This document shows, in pieces, positions 13,953 through 21,992 of a stretch of 25,404 nucleotides of DNA (the first letter of the stretch is position 1; every line of letters begins with the position of its first letter). The notes under the pieces are model-generated. The model was not told where the DNA came from. It saw only the letters and a list, made by a program, of their open reading frames with translations, and ran no database searches. Both the position numbers and the translations under genes were made by a program. Source of the DNA: Clostridiales bacterium (lineage in GTDB: Bacteria > Bacillota > Clostridia > Christensenellales > Aristaeellaceae); the NCBI GenBank assembly GCA_004555535.1, contig SFHU01000033.1:1-25404 (forward strand), written 5' to 3'.

Positions 13953-14180
13953 ATGGGTCGTCCTTTTTCTGTTTTCCTGATGGGGCTTACAGCCGTCCTG
14001 CTGCTGACGGGCGCGCTCTGCGCCGGCGCACGGCGGGAGCCTGCGCAGGAGGCGTTTTTCAGCATGATCTTTCCGCAGCTGGTGCCGCAGTGGGCGTGGA
14101 CTGCGCCGCAGGATTGCGCGACGCCCGGCGAGGCGCTGCACAATAACGGGCAGGCCCTGGGAGAGGCGGTGTGCCTGTGA
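13953..14180 (+). CDS. Small membrane or exported protein upstream of sleB, unknown
   Basis: This 75-aa protein starts at an ATG preceded by GGAGGGTGGAGC. It has one hydrophobic N-terminal segment (F-S-V-F-L-M-G-L-T-A-V-L-L-L-T-G-A-L), then a short polar and aromatic tail containing P-Q-L-V-P-Q-W-A-W. Such a layout suits a signal-anchored or exported peptide. Its end overlaps the start of sleB by a few bases, so the two are translated together. I do not recognise a family. The upstream in-frame ATGs from 13875 lack a good ribosome binding site. Confidence 0.65.
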   Translation: MGRPFSVFLMGLTAVLLLTGALCAGARREPAQEAFFSMIFPQLVPQWAWTAPQDCATPGEALHNNGQALGEAVCL

Positions 14181-14872
14181 AAGCGCAGAGGGGAAAGCGC
14201 CTTTTCCGGCGGCTGGCGTCGCTGGCGCTGATCGTCTCGCTGCTTCTGATGATGGGCGTGCGGGAAGCCGCGGCGGCGGTCGCCTGGGGTGACTCCGGCA
14301 CGCTCGTACGGCAGGTGCAGCAGAAGCTGAGCCAATGGGGGTATTTTTCCGGAACAATTGACGGCGTATTCGGCAAGCAGACCTACGACGCCGTGGTCAG
14401 CTTCCAGCGCAAAAACGGGCTGACCGCCGACGGCGTCGTCGGCACGGCGACCGCGGCGGCGATGGGCATTTCTTTGGGCACAGCGAGCGTCGCCGCCTCG
14501 ACCTCCGGCAGCACGTCCTATGCGTCGGATGTTGAGCTGCTGGCGCGACTGATCCACGGCGAGGCGCGCGGAGAGCCCTATGTCGGCATGGTGGCCGTCG
14601 GCGCGGTCGTGCTCAACCGGGTGCGCAGCAGCAAATTCCCCAACACGCTGGCGGGCGTCATCTATCAGGCAGGTGCATTTGACGCGGTCAGCGACGGGCA
14701 GATCAACCTGACGCCCAACGAGCAGAGCCGGCGCGCGGCCCGCGACGCACTCAACGGCTGGGATCCGACCGGCGGCTGCTTGTATTATTACAACCCCTCC
14801 ACAGCGACCTCCTCCTGGATCTGGTCGCGCGAGGTGCGGCTGAACATCGGCGCGCACAGCTTCGCCGTCTGA
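14171..14872 (+). CDS. sleB: Spore cortex-lytic enzyme SleB
   Basis: SleB is a lytic transglycosylase made in the forespore; during germination it cuts cortex peptidoglycan containing muramic-delta-lactam. The 233-aa product has an N-terminal signal sequence ending near R-E-A-A-A-A. A peptidoglycan-binding domain follows (about residues 37-100; Q-Q-K-L-S-Q-W-G-Y-F-S-G and D-G-V-V-G), then a SleB/CwlJ hydrolase domain (about 120-233) with the catalytic glutamate E131 in L-I-H-G-E-A-R-G-E-P-Y. Conserved G-A-F-D-A-V-S-D-G-Q-I-N and G-W-D-P-T-G-G are present. The start is GTG at 14171 or 14177; the second would form a GTGA overlap with the preceding stop. ypeB follows after 31 nt. Confidence 0.96.
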   Translation: MPVKAQRGKRLFRRLASLALIVSLLLMMGVREAAAAVAWGDSGTLVRQVQQKLSQWGYFSGTIDGVFGKQTYDAVVSFQRKNGLTADGVVGTATAAAMGISLGTASVAASTSGSTSYASDVELLARLIHGEARGEPYVGMVAVGAVVLNRVRSSKFPNTLAGVIYQAGAFDAVSDGQINLTPNEQSRRAARDALNGWDPTGGCLYYYNPSTATSSWIWSREVRLNIGAHSFAV

Positions 14873-14903
14873 CGGGCGCAAGGATCAGAAAGGAGGCAGC
14901 GGG

Positions 14904-16226
14904 ATGAAGCGGGAATGGACGGGACGCGGCGCGCGGATGCTGGCCTTCGGCCTGACGCTGGCGCTGGGCGCGTCCCTGGCGGCGAACGCGGCGCTGGCGG
15001 CCCAGAATAAGACGCTGTCAGCAAACGCCATGGCGCAGCGCCAGCGGGAGATGGCGGATGTGGTTTCAGCGATGGCGGACATCGAGGTCAACCTCGCCAA
15101 GCTGCTGCTGGCCTCCGGCGCGCAGCAGAGCGTAACGCTTCTGGGGGAGACGGCGATGCTCGCGCAGCATGTGTCCAGCGGGCTGTCCCGCCTGCCGCTG
15201 CGCTATGAGACGGCCAGCGGCGCGATGAAATTCGCGGGGCAGATGGAGGATTACGCGCTGGCGCTGGCGGTGCAGGTCTCCGGCGGCGGGATGCTCACCA
15301 GCGACGACGAGGCGCAAATCGCGGGGCTGCTGACGGCCTGCCGCGCGCTCAATGAGCATCTGACGGGCGCGGGAGAGAAGATCTACGCCGAGGACATGGG
15401 CGAGGCGGACGTCTATGCGGATGCCGCCGCGGGCTGGCAGGACGAGACGCTCTCCGGCAGCGAAATCAGCTATCCGTCGCTGATCTATGACGGGCCGTTC
15501 TCCGACGGGCGGCAGGAGGGCCAGGCGCGCGGCCTGACGGGCGAGGCCATCACGCGCGAGCAGGCGCGCCAGGCGGCGGCCCGCTTCGCCGGGACGACCG
15601 CCGACAGGGTGACGGACGCGGCGGACAGCGGCGGACGCTTCGAGGCCTTCGGCTTTACGGCGCAGACCGAGTCGGGACGCCTGAACGTGCAGGTCACGGG
15701 TCAGGGCGGCCATCTGCTGTGGATGATGCCCGAGCAGGCGTCCTACTCCGGCAGGCTGACCCGGGAGGACTGCCTGCGCAGCGCGCAGATCTGGCTGGCG
15801 GATGTGGGCTTCGGGGAGATGGAAGCCTGCTTCGTGCAGGCGTATGACGGCATGGTCGTGGCGAATTTTGCGGCCGTGCAGGACGGCGTGCTGCTCTATC
15901 CCGACCAGGTCAAGGTGCAGGTCAGCATGGACAGCGGCGCGGTCGTCGGCGCGGAATGCTCCCAGTACCTGACCAACCATGCGCGGCGCTCGATGCTGAC
16001 ACCGGGGATCGACGAGGAGCAGGCCAGGCAGATGCTCTCGGGCAGGCTCGACGTGCAGAGCAGCCGCCTGTGCGTCATCCCGCAGGAGGCGGGCGAGCGG
16101 CTCTGCTGGGGCTTTGAGGGGACGTTTGGCGGCGCGAAATACTACGTCTTCATCGATGCGAGGACGGGCGAGGCAGCCGACATCCTGCGCGTCGCCGCGA
16201 CGCAGGACGGCGAAACGGCGATCTGA
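14904..16226 (+). CDS. ypeB: Germination protein YpeB
   Basis: YpeB is the partner needed for SleB to be stable and held inactive in dormant spores. The 440-aa protein has an N-terminal hydrophobic segment (residues about 10-32), a long helical N-terminal domain, and the family hallmark Y-P-S-L-I-Y-D-G-P-F-S-D near residues 190-205. The C-terminal half contains PepSY-like modules, for example I-T-R-E-Q-A-R-Q-A-A-A-R-F and the ending Y-V-F-I-D-A-R-T-G-E-A. AAGGAGG precedes the ATG. The sleB-ypeB order is the same as in Bacillus and many Clostridia and strongly supports a spore-forming host. Confidence 0.95.
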   Translation: MKREWTGRGARMLAFGLTLALGASLAANAALAAQNKTLSANAMAQRQREMADVVSAMADIEVNLAKLLLASGAQQSVTLLGETAMLAQHVSSGLSRLPLRYETASGAMKFAGQMEDYALALAVQVSGGGMLTSDDEAQIAGLLTACRALNEHLTGAGEKIYAEDMGEADVYADAAAGWQDETLSGSEISYPSLIYDGPFSDGRQEGQARGLTGEAITREQARQAAARFAGTTADRVTDAADSGGRFEAFGFTAQTESGRLNVQVTGQGGHLLWMMPEQASYSGRLTREDCLRSAQIWLADVGFGEMEACFVQAYDGMVVANFAAVQDGVLLYPDQVKVQVSMDSGAVVGAECSQYLTNHARRSMLTPGIDEEQARQMLSGRLDVQSSRLCVIPQEAGERLCWGFEGTFGGAKYYVFIDARTGEAADILRVAATQDGETAI

Positions 16227-16239
16227 ACGGAATGACGAA

Positions 16240-16264
16240 GGGGGAGATGCGCGAGGCATCTCCC
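16240..16264. repeat. Palindromic repeat, copy 1
   Basis: A 25-bp element whose sequence folds as GGGAGATGC-loop-GCATCTCCC. An identical copy lies at 16377-16401. It follows ypeB directly and may help end that transcript, although the T-tract is weak. Confidence 0.8.
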
Positions 16265-16284
16265 TTCGGGCCGCCGACAAAGAG

Positions 16285-16313
16285 GTTTTCCCTCCCCGAA
16301 GGGGAGAGAAAAC
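16285..16313. terminator. Hairpin after ypeB
   Basis: GTTTTCCCTCCCC (16285-16297) and GGGGAGAGAAAAC (16301-16313) form a 13-position stem with one mismatch and a GAA loop. It is symmetric at the ends, so the direction of any termination is uncertain. Confidence 0.55.
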
Positions 16314-16376
16314 GTTCAATTATTCCTTGAAGAAAAGCATCCGTAAATAAAAAAAGCGCTTGTGTCGACAAACTGC

Positions 16377-16401
16377 GGGGGAGATGCGCGAGGCATCTCC
16401 C
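16377..16401. repeat. Palindromic repeat, copy 2
   Basis: Identical over 25 bp to 16240-16264. On the plus strand the hairpin is followed by TTGTTT, so it can act as a terminator facing the end of the cysteine-rich gene. The stretch 16265-16376 between the copies holds no gene. Confidence 0.8.
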
Positions 16402-16422
16402 CTTGTTTACGGCCGGGCCGTG

Positions 16423-16968
16423 TCAGTGGTTGCACTGGTTGCAGGCGGAGCAGCCGCAGCCAAAGCCGTGGCACAGGCTGCACAGGCGGCGACGGCAGAC
16501 GATCGTCACGACGGTCGGCGGGCAGTTCGCGGTCAGGCGCACGGTGTTGCCGCAGACGGGGCCGGTGAGCGTGGTGATGAATTGATGCGGGAAGGAGAAG
16601 AGCAGCTCGATGGTGTAATCGCCCGGGATCAGGCCGGTGATGACCAGCGGCTCGTCGAGCTCGATGCAGCTGCCCGCGCGCAGCGTGAAGACCTCGCCGC
16701 AGGGGAAGCTCGGTCCGGTGATGCGGATATTGAATGTGCGGGGCGTGCAGCTCTGCTCGCCGCAGGCCTCCAGAACGATCTGATGGATGACGAGGGTGGC
16801 GCCGTCCTCGCTGCCCGCGCAGCACAGGTGCGTCTGGTTGCAGCAGATCGGATGGATCCACTCAGGCCAGGGGCAGGAGGATGTGCAGCCACCAAAGCAG
16901 CCGCCGGAGCAGCCGTTCAGGCAGCCGTCAGAGCAGCCACAATGACGATGATGATTGGAACAGGACAT
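16423..16968 (-). CDS. Cysteine-rich protein, possible spore surface component
   Basis: The 181-aa protein has 25 cysteines, concentrated at both ends. The N-terminus reads H-C-G-C-S-D-G-C-L-N-G-C-S-G-G-C-F-G-G-C, and the C-terminus ends L-C-H-G-F-G-C-G-C-S-A-C-N-Q-C-N-H. The middle (about residues 55-145) is a beta-rich module with a C-G-E-V-F-T-L stretch and I-T-G-L-I-P-G-D-Y-T-I, like prealbumin-type or Cna_B-type domains. There is no signal peptide, as is usual for coat proteins assembled by the mother cell. GGAGGTG precedes the ATG. The ends suggest disulfide cross-linking or metal binding. I do not recognise a named family; the spore role is inferred from composition, from neighbouring ypeB and from a sigma-K-like promoter. 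Confidence 0.8.
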   Translation of the reverse strand: MSCSNHHRHCGCSDGCLNGCSGGCFGGCTSSCPWPEWIHPICCNQTHLCCAGSEDGATLVIHQIVLEACGEQSCTPRTFNIRITGPSFPCGEVFTLRAGSCIELDEPLVITGLIPGDYTIELLFSFPHQFITTLTGPVCGNTVRLTANCPPTVVTIVCRRRLCSLCHGFGCGCSACNQCNH

Positions 16969-17040
16969 CTATGAGCACCTCCGAAGTCGAAGGGAAGAAA
17001 CAGGGTTGAGCACAGCCTTGCAGGGGCGGGGCTCCACTAC

Positions 17041-17067
17041 ACGCTATGCGCCGTGCGGGGAGGGTGT
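17041..17067 (-). promoter_or_regulatory. Candidate sigma-K-type promoter of the cysteine-rich gene
   Basis: On the minus strand, AC (17067-17066) is followed after 17 bp by CATAGCGT (17048-17041). This fits the AC / CATA-n3-T pattern of late mother-cell promoters apart from the last base. It would give a leader of about 65 nt. A GCGCCC-TGC-GGGCGC hairpin lies just upstream at 17068-17082. No good sigma-A promoter was seen for this gene. Confidence 0.35.
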
Positions 17068-17115
17068 GCGCCCTGCGGGCGCTGTGTCGATTTCTCTGAC
17101 CTTCGGGGAAAAGAA

Positions 17116-17144
17116 TTGCCATTTGCCGGGCGGCGCGCTATAAT
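17116..17144 (+). promoter_or_regulatory. Sigma-A-type promoter of the flippase operon
   Basis: TTGCCA (17116-17121), a 17-bp spacer and a perfect TATAAT (17139-17144) lie 44 bp before the ATG at 17189. Confidence 0.75.
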
Positions 17145-17188
17145 ACATCCTAGAAAGTTATGGCTTTATCGGAAGAGAGGACTGCTTC

Positions 17189-18484
17189 ATGCGCATCAGA
17201 AGCCTCGTCAAACGGCTGACGGACAATGACTATGTGTTTACGATTTTTACCAAGATCATGGCGGTGCTGATCGGGCTGATCGCCTCGAGCTACTCCAACC
17301 GCTTCCTGGGACCGGAGCTCAAGGGGCAGCTCGGGCGCATCTCCTCGATGCTCTCCATCGTCGCCGTGACGGCGAATTTCGGCCTGTATCAGCCGTATCC
17401 CTATTACAAGCGGCTCGGGGAGCAGGATGTGCTCGACAAATTCCTGCGCATCTTCCTGCTGCAGTTCATCGCCTATTCGGTCATCGGCGTGTTCGGCGCG
17501 GTCGCGCTTGAGTCCTTTGAGCTGACGGCGGTTTGCCTGCTCGCGCCGATTCAGGTGCTGGCCAATCAGCTGAGCTTCATGATCATGGTGGAGGACGTCA
17601 AGTTCAAGAACGTGATCTTCTTCACCGCGCGCATCACCAACACGGTCATCACGATCCTGGCCTTCTACACGATGGACAGGACGATTCTGGTCGCGCTGGC
17701 GCTGATCGTCGTCGGCGACCTGATCACGATCGTCTTCGCGCTCCTGAGAATGCGCCGCCTGCCCAATCCGCTGCGCGCGGATCTGCGGTTTGCGGCGAAG
17801 ATCGTGCCCTTCGGCTTGATCTCGATGCTCACGACGTTGATGCTGACGCTCAACTACCGCGTCGACACGCTGATGATGGGCTACATGTTTGCCGTCAGCG
17901 ACACGGAGATCGGCTATTACACGCTGGGCGTCTCGCTCTCGGAATACGGCTGGCTGATCCCGGATGCGTTCCGCGAGGTGCTCTTCTCGCGCACGGCCAA
18001 GGACGACGCCATCGGCGAGGTCACGATGAGCATGAAGGTCAACCTGTACCTGACGCTGCTGATGATCGTGGGCATCCTCGTCCTGGGGCGGCCGGTGATC
18101 TATCTGCTCGCGGGCACGCCGTACCTGCCGGCCTATCCCGTGACGGTGATGCTCATCGCGGGCATCATCCCGATGAGCTATTTCAAGATCATCGGCACGC
18201 TGCTGCTGGCGCAGGGCAAGAAGATGGTCTATCTGGGGATGCTGACCGGCTCGGTCGTCGTCAACATCCTGTGCAACCTGGTGACGATCCCGCTCTGGGG
18301 CAAGATGGGCGCGGCGCTCTCCTCCGTGGTTTCCTACACGGTGGCGGGCGGGCTGTTTTTGCTCTACTACCTGAGAACCTATCAGGTGCCGCTGCGGGAT
18401 GTGTTCCTGTTCAGGCGGGAGGAGCTTGACCGGCTTGCGGGCATGGTCAGGCGGGTCCGGCAGAAGCTTGCCCGAAGAGGATAA
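17189..18484 (+). CDS. Polysaccharide-type flippase (MOP superfamily, Wzx-like)
   Basis: The 431-aa protein is highly hydrophobic, with about 12 predicted helices. It begins with a long amphipathic stretch and F-L-G-P-E-L-K-G-Q-L-G-R, a pattern typical of O-antigen/teichuronate flippases that move lipid-linked sugars across the membrane. The mid-region T-L-M-L-T-L-N-Y-R-V-D-T-L-M-M-G is also characteristic. A basic tail (R-R-V-R-Q-K-L-A-R-R-G) ends in the cytosol. GAGAGG precedes the ATG. No glycosyltransferases are nearby, which is unusual for this family. The next gene begins 48 nt later, so the three genes 17189-21857 look like one operon. Confidence 0.85.
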   Translation: MRIRSLVKRLTDNDYVFTIFTKIMAVLIGLIASSYSNRFLGPELKGQLGRISSMLSIVAVTANFGLYQPYPYYKRLGEQDVLDKFLRIFLLQFIAYSVIGVFGAVALESFELTAVCLLAPIQVLANQLSFMIMVEDVKFKNVIFFTARITNTVITILAFYTMDRTILVALALIVVGDLITIVFALLRMRRLPNPLRADLRFAAKIVPFGLISMLTTLMLTLNYRVDTLMMGYMFAVSDTEIGYYTLGVSLSEYGWLIPDAFREVLFSRTAKDDAIGEVTMSMKVNLYLTLLMIVGILVLGRPVIYLLAGTPYLPAYPVTVMLIAGIIPMSYFKIIGTLLLAQGKKMVYLGMLTGSVVVNILCNLVTIPLWGKMGAALSSVVSYTVAGGLFLLYYLRTYQVPLRDVFLFRREELDRLAGMVRRVRQKLARRG

Positions 18485-18532
18485 AGGAGGAAGGCCGGCG
18501 GCGGAAAGAGCGCCGGCATGGAAAGGAGAACT

Positions 18533-20047
18533 ATGGACGAGCAAATGAAGAAGGGCCACGCGGCCTACATGCAGATGGAGGAGGCCTGCGACCTGCTGGT
18601 CAAAAGCGGGAACTGGCAGCGCGTCGGCGCGAGCGACATCCGTCTGTTCCTGGACATGTACACCCAGGCGCTGCTGCTGAAGATGGCGCAGGTCAACGGG
18701 ACGGTTTCCCAGGAGATGCTCCGCTTTATCGCGGAGATTCCCTCGCGGGATGTGCTGAGCATCGGCAAGGCCAGCCCGGAGGCGGCGCTCAACATCGGCT
18801 ACAAGAACCGCTCCTTTGCGGAGGGGACGCCGCTGCTTTTGCGCTGCTGCGTCGCCATGGACGACAAGGACGGCACGAAAAGCGCGCAGCAGTTTGTCGA
18901 CGGCGTGAGCAAGCTGCTCTATGCGGCGGCGGATGCGGACGGCGACATGACCGGCCGGGAGCTGAGCTTCATCACGACCTATGCCGGGAGCCTGCGCACG
19001 TTCCTGATGTCGCGCGCGGCGGGCCGGCACCAGTCCGGTGTGCAGGAGCAGACAAAGCGCGACGAGCCGGAGGGCGGCGCGCAGGATGCGCCCGCGGCGG
19101 CGCAGCCGGAGAAGGCACAGGGAAAGCCCGCGGAGAAGGAGCAGACGCTCGAGGAGCTCATGGCCGAGCTGGACGGGCTCATCGGCCTGGATGGCGTCAA
19201 GCGCGAGGTGCGCACGCTGACGAACCTCATCAAGGTGCGCAAGATGCGCAAGGAGCACGGCCTCAAGGTCATGGACATGAGCTTCCACATGGTCTTCACC
19301 GGCAACCCGGGCACGGGCAAGACGACCGTCGCGCGGCTCGTCGCGAAGATTTACAAGCAGCTCGGCTTCCTCTCCAAGGGACAGCTCATCGAGACGGACC
19401 GCAGCGGCCTCGTCGCCGGCTACGTCGGGCAGACGGCGGGCAAGGTGACGGAGGTTGTCAACAGCGCGCTGGGCGGCATCCTCTTCATCGATGAGGCCTA
19501 TGCCCTCGCCAGAAAGGGCATGGAGAACGACTTTGGCCGCGAGGCCATCGACACGCTGGTCAAGCTCATGGAGGATCACAGGGATGACCTGGTCGTGATC
19601 GTCGCGGGCTACACCGACGAGATGCACGACTTCCTGACGAGCAACCCGGGCCTCATCTCCCGCTTCAACAAGTACATCGACTTCCCGGACTACACCGACG
19701 AGGAGCTGATGCAGATCCTTGAGATGAACGCGGGACGCCAGGGATACGTCGTCGACGAGGAGGCAAAGCAGGTCGTGCGCGACATGCTCGCCGCCATGAC
19801 GCTGGGCGACAGGCTCGACTTCGGCAACGCGCGCGGCATGCGCAACACACTCGAGAAGCTCGTGCAGGAGCAGGCCAACCGCATCGCGGGCTTCGACGGC
19901 GAGATCACGAAGGAGATGCTCCAGCAGATCACGCAGGCGGACGCGAAGGCCGCGCTCTGCGAAGAGGAAGAGGCGCAGCAGCAGGAGGCCGAGGCGGCGG
20001 ATGAGGCCGAAGAGGCTGCAGAAAACGAAGCTGCGCCGCAGGCGTGA
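18533..20047 (+). CDS. AAA+ ATPase, SpoVK/CbxX-like, with TerB-like N-terminal region
   Basis: The 504-aa protein has an N-terminal helical region (about residues 1-160) ending in A-A-D-A-D-G-D-M-T-G-R-E-L, similar to TerB-type helical domains. A charged linker and one CbxX/CfqX-type AAA+ domain (about 205-470) follow. The domain has Walker A G257-N-P-G-T-G-K-T-T, Walker B F-I-D320-E-A-Y-A, and the arginine-finger region L-I-S-R-F. The C-terminus is a glutamate/alanine-rich tail. SpoVK, the sporulation member, belongs to the same group; other members remodel protein complexes. An in-frame ATG lies at 18518, but AAGGAG at 18523-18528 fits the ATG at 18533. The partner is unknown. The ABC-F gene follows after 19 nt. 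Confidence 0.85.
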   Translation: MDEQMKKGHAAYMQMEEACDLLVKSGNWQRVGASDIRLFLDMYTQALLLKMAQVNGTVSQEMLRFIAEIPSRDVLSIGKASPEAALNIGYKNRSFAEGTPLLLRCCVAMDDKDGTKSAQQFVDGVSKLLYAAADADGDMTGRELSFITTYAGSLRTFLMSRAAGRHQSGVQEQTKRDEPEGGAQDAPAAAQPEKAQGKPAEKEQTLEELMAELDGLIGLDGVKREVRTLTNLIKVRKMRKEHGLKVMDMSFHMVFTGNPGTGKTTVARLVAKIYKQLGFLSKGQLIETDRSGLVAGYVGQTAGKVTEVVNSALGGILFIDEAYALARKGMENDFGREAIDTLVKLMEDHRDDLVVIVAGYTDEMHDFLTSNPGLISRFNKYIDFPDYTDEELMQILEMNAGRQGYVVDEEAKQVVRDMLAAMTLGDRLDFGNARGMRNTLEKLVQEQANRIAGFDGEITKEMLQQITQADAKAALCEEEEAQQQEAEAADEAEEAAENEAAPQA

Positions 20048-20066
20048 CGGGGCGCAAGGAGAAGAC

Positions 20067-21857
20067 ATGGCGGCGATTTTATCGGCGGAACACCTCGCAA
20101 AAAGCTATACCCTCAAAAAGCTCATCACGGACGCGACGCTCTATATCGGCGAGCACGACCGCATCGGCGTGGTGGGCATCAACGGCACGGGCAAGTCGAC
20201 GCTGCTCAAGCTGCTCTGCGGGCAGGAGGAGCCGGACGCCGGCGCGGTCATGCGCAGAAACGGTCTGTGCGTCTCCTATCTGCCGCAGATGCCGCGCTAC
20301 GATGAGGCGCGAACGAGCGTCGAGCAGGTGCTCTGGGACAGCCCGAAGGACGTCGGCGCGCCGGACGCCTACGAGGCGAAGGCGCTGCTGACACAGCTGG
20401 GCATCACGGACTTTGACAGCGATGTGCGCACGTTTTCGGGCGGGCAGAAAAAGCGCGTTGCGCTGGCGGCGGCGCTGATCCGGCCCGTCGACCTGCTGCT
20501 GCTCGACGAGCCGACCAACCACATCGACGCGAAGACTGTCGCCTGGCTCGAGGGGCGGCTTGCGGCCTACCGCGGCGCGCTGATGATGGTCACGCACGAC
20601 CGCTACTTCCTTGACCGCGTCTGCACGCGCATCGCGGAGCTGAGCGGGGGAGAGCTGTACCTGCACGACGGCAATTTTTCCTACTATCTCGAGCAGAAGG
20701 CTGCGCGGCTGGACATGGAAAACGCGCAGGCGCGCAAGCGCAGCGCCATTTTGAGGCGGGAGCTGGAGTGGATCCGCCGGGGCGCGCAGGCCAGAAGCAC
20801 GAAGCAGAAGGCGCGCATCCAGCGCTTTGAGGAGATGAGCGCCATCGAGGGCCCGCAGACCGAGGCCAGGATGACCCTCAGCTCGACGAGTGCGCGGCTG
20901 GGCCGCAAGATCATCGAATGCGAAAACGCCGGCAAGCAGATGGGCGGGCGGCAGCTCTTCTCGGGCTTCACCTACACCATTCTGCGCGACGAGCGCATGG
21001 CTGTGGTCGGCGAAAACGGCTGCGGCAAGACGACGCTGCTGCGCCTGCTCGCCGGCGAGCTTTCGCCCGACGAGGGGCGCGTCACAATCGGCGACACGGT
21101 GCGCGTGGGTTTCTTTGCGCAGGAATTCCCGAAGGTCGACCCCAAGCTGCGGCTGATCGATTACATGCGCGACATCGCGGAATACGTGCAAACGCCCGAC
21201 GGACGCTTCTCCGCCTCCCAGATGCTCGAGCAGTTCCTCTTCCCACCGGACGTGCAGTATACGCCGGTGGAGCGCCTGTCGGGCGGCGAAAAGCGGCGGC
21301 TGTATCTGGCGAGCGTGCTGATGGCCTCGCCGAACGTGCTGCTGCTCGACGAGCCGACCAACGACCTGGATATCGCGACGCTCGAGATCCTGGAAAGCTA
21401 TCTCGAGGGCTTTGAGGGCGCCGTGGTCGTCGTCTCGCACGACCGCTGGTTCCTGGATCGCGTGGCCTCGCGGCTCTTCGCCTTCGACGGGGATGGGAAG
21501 CTGACGCAGTACGTCTGCTCCTTCTCCGACTATCTGGAGGCCCAGGCGGCGAAGGAGGAGGCGGCAAAGCCCCGGCAGGAGAGCGGCCAGACCGCCGCGC
21601 GCCGGGAGCGCCCGCGCGAGCTGCGCATGAGCTACAAGGAGCAGCGAGAATACGAGACGATCGACCAAAAAATGGCGGAGCTGCAGGCGAAGCTGGAGGA
21701 GATCGACGCGCAGATCGAGCGCCATGCGAGCGACTTTGTGAAGCTGACCGAGCTGGCCGGGGAGAAGGAGAAAACCGAGCGGCTGCTTTCCGAGGCGGAG
21801 GAGCGCTGGCTCTACCTGACCGACCTGGCCGAGCGCATCGAGGCGCAGAAGAAATAG
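20067..21857 (+). CDS. ABC-F family ATPase, Uup-like
   Basis: ABC-F proteins have two ATPase domains and no membrane part; they act at the ribosome, in translation rescue or antibiotic protection. In this 596-aa protein the first domain has Walker A G37-I-N-G-T-G-K-S-T, signature S124-G-G-Q and D147-E-P-T-N-H. The second has G315-E-N-G-C-G-K-T-T, S405-G-G-E and D428-E-P-T-N-D. A helical linker (about 215-285) joins them. A C-terminal extension (about 530-596; M-S-Y-K-E-Q-R-E-Y and S-E-A-E-E-R-W-L-Y-L) is the Uup-type coiled coil. The ATG at 20067 has AAGGAG 5 nt upstream; a longer frame from 20001 overlaps the preceding gene and is not used. Confidence 0.93.
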   Translation: MAAILSAEHLAKSYTLKKLITDATLYIGEHDRIGVVGINGTGKSTLLKLLCGQEEPDAGAVMRRNGLCVSYLPQMPRYDEARTSVEQVLWDSPKDVGAPDAYEAKALLTQLGITDFDSDVRTFSGGQKKRVALAAALIRPVDLLLLDEPTNHIDAKTVAWLEGRLAAYRGALMMVTHDRYFLDRVCTRIAELSGGELYLHDGNFSYYLEQKAARLDMENAQARKRSAILRRELEWIRRGAQARSTKQKARIQRFEEMSAIEGPQTEARMTLSSTSARLGRKIIECENAGKQMGGRQLFSGFTYTILRDERMAVVGENGCGKTTLLRLLAGELSPDEGRVTIGDTVRVGFFAQEFPKVDPKLRLIDYMRDIAEYVQTPDGRFSASQMLEQFLFPPDVQYTPVERLSGGEKRRLYLASVLMASPNVLLLDEPTNDLDIATLEILESYLEGFEGAVVVVSHDRWFLDRVASRLFAFDGDGKLTQYVCSFSDYLEAQAAKEEAAKPRQESGQTAARRERPRELRMSYKEQREYETIDQKMAELQAKLEEIDAQIERHASDFVKLTELAGEKEKTERLLSEAEERWLYLTDLAERIEAQKK

Positions 21858-21896
21858 AAAACAATTGCTTCTAAGCGCGCGAAGCGAAAGGGGAGT

Positions 21897-21942
21897 CTGA
21901 GGGATGAAATCCCTCAGGCAGGTTTCAGGGCGGCAGCCCTGA
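21897..21942 (+). terminator. Tandem hairpins after the ABC-F gene
   Basis: CTGAGGGAT-GAA-ATCCCTCAG (21897-21917) is followed by TCAGGGC-GGCA-GCCCTGA (21925-21942) and a short T-rich run. Together they probably weaken read-through into the hydrolase gene. They might also be a dispersed repeat. Confidence 0.5.
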
Positions 21943-21992
21943 TTTCTGACAGGAGCAAAACTGTAAGAACGGGTGCAAGAGGGGGATGGACG

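Noticed and set aside
11444..14881. 1145-codon open frame on the minus strand
   Set aside because: It is antisense to pepP, ispE and sleB, with no recognisable domain and biased composition; an artefact of GC-rich codon use.
16360..16974. 204-codon plus-strand frame over the cysteine-rich gene
   Set aside because: It begins in the repeat region without a ribosome binding site, and its alanine/arginine-rich translation is characteristic of an antisense frame. The minus-strand frame has GGAGGTG and an organised cysteine pattern.
17150..20068. 972-codon open frame on the minus strand
   Set aside because: It is antisense to the flippase and AAA+ genes. Its low-complexity translation rich in R, H, D and L shows no motif.
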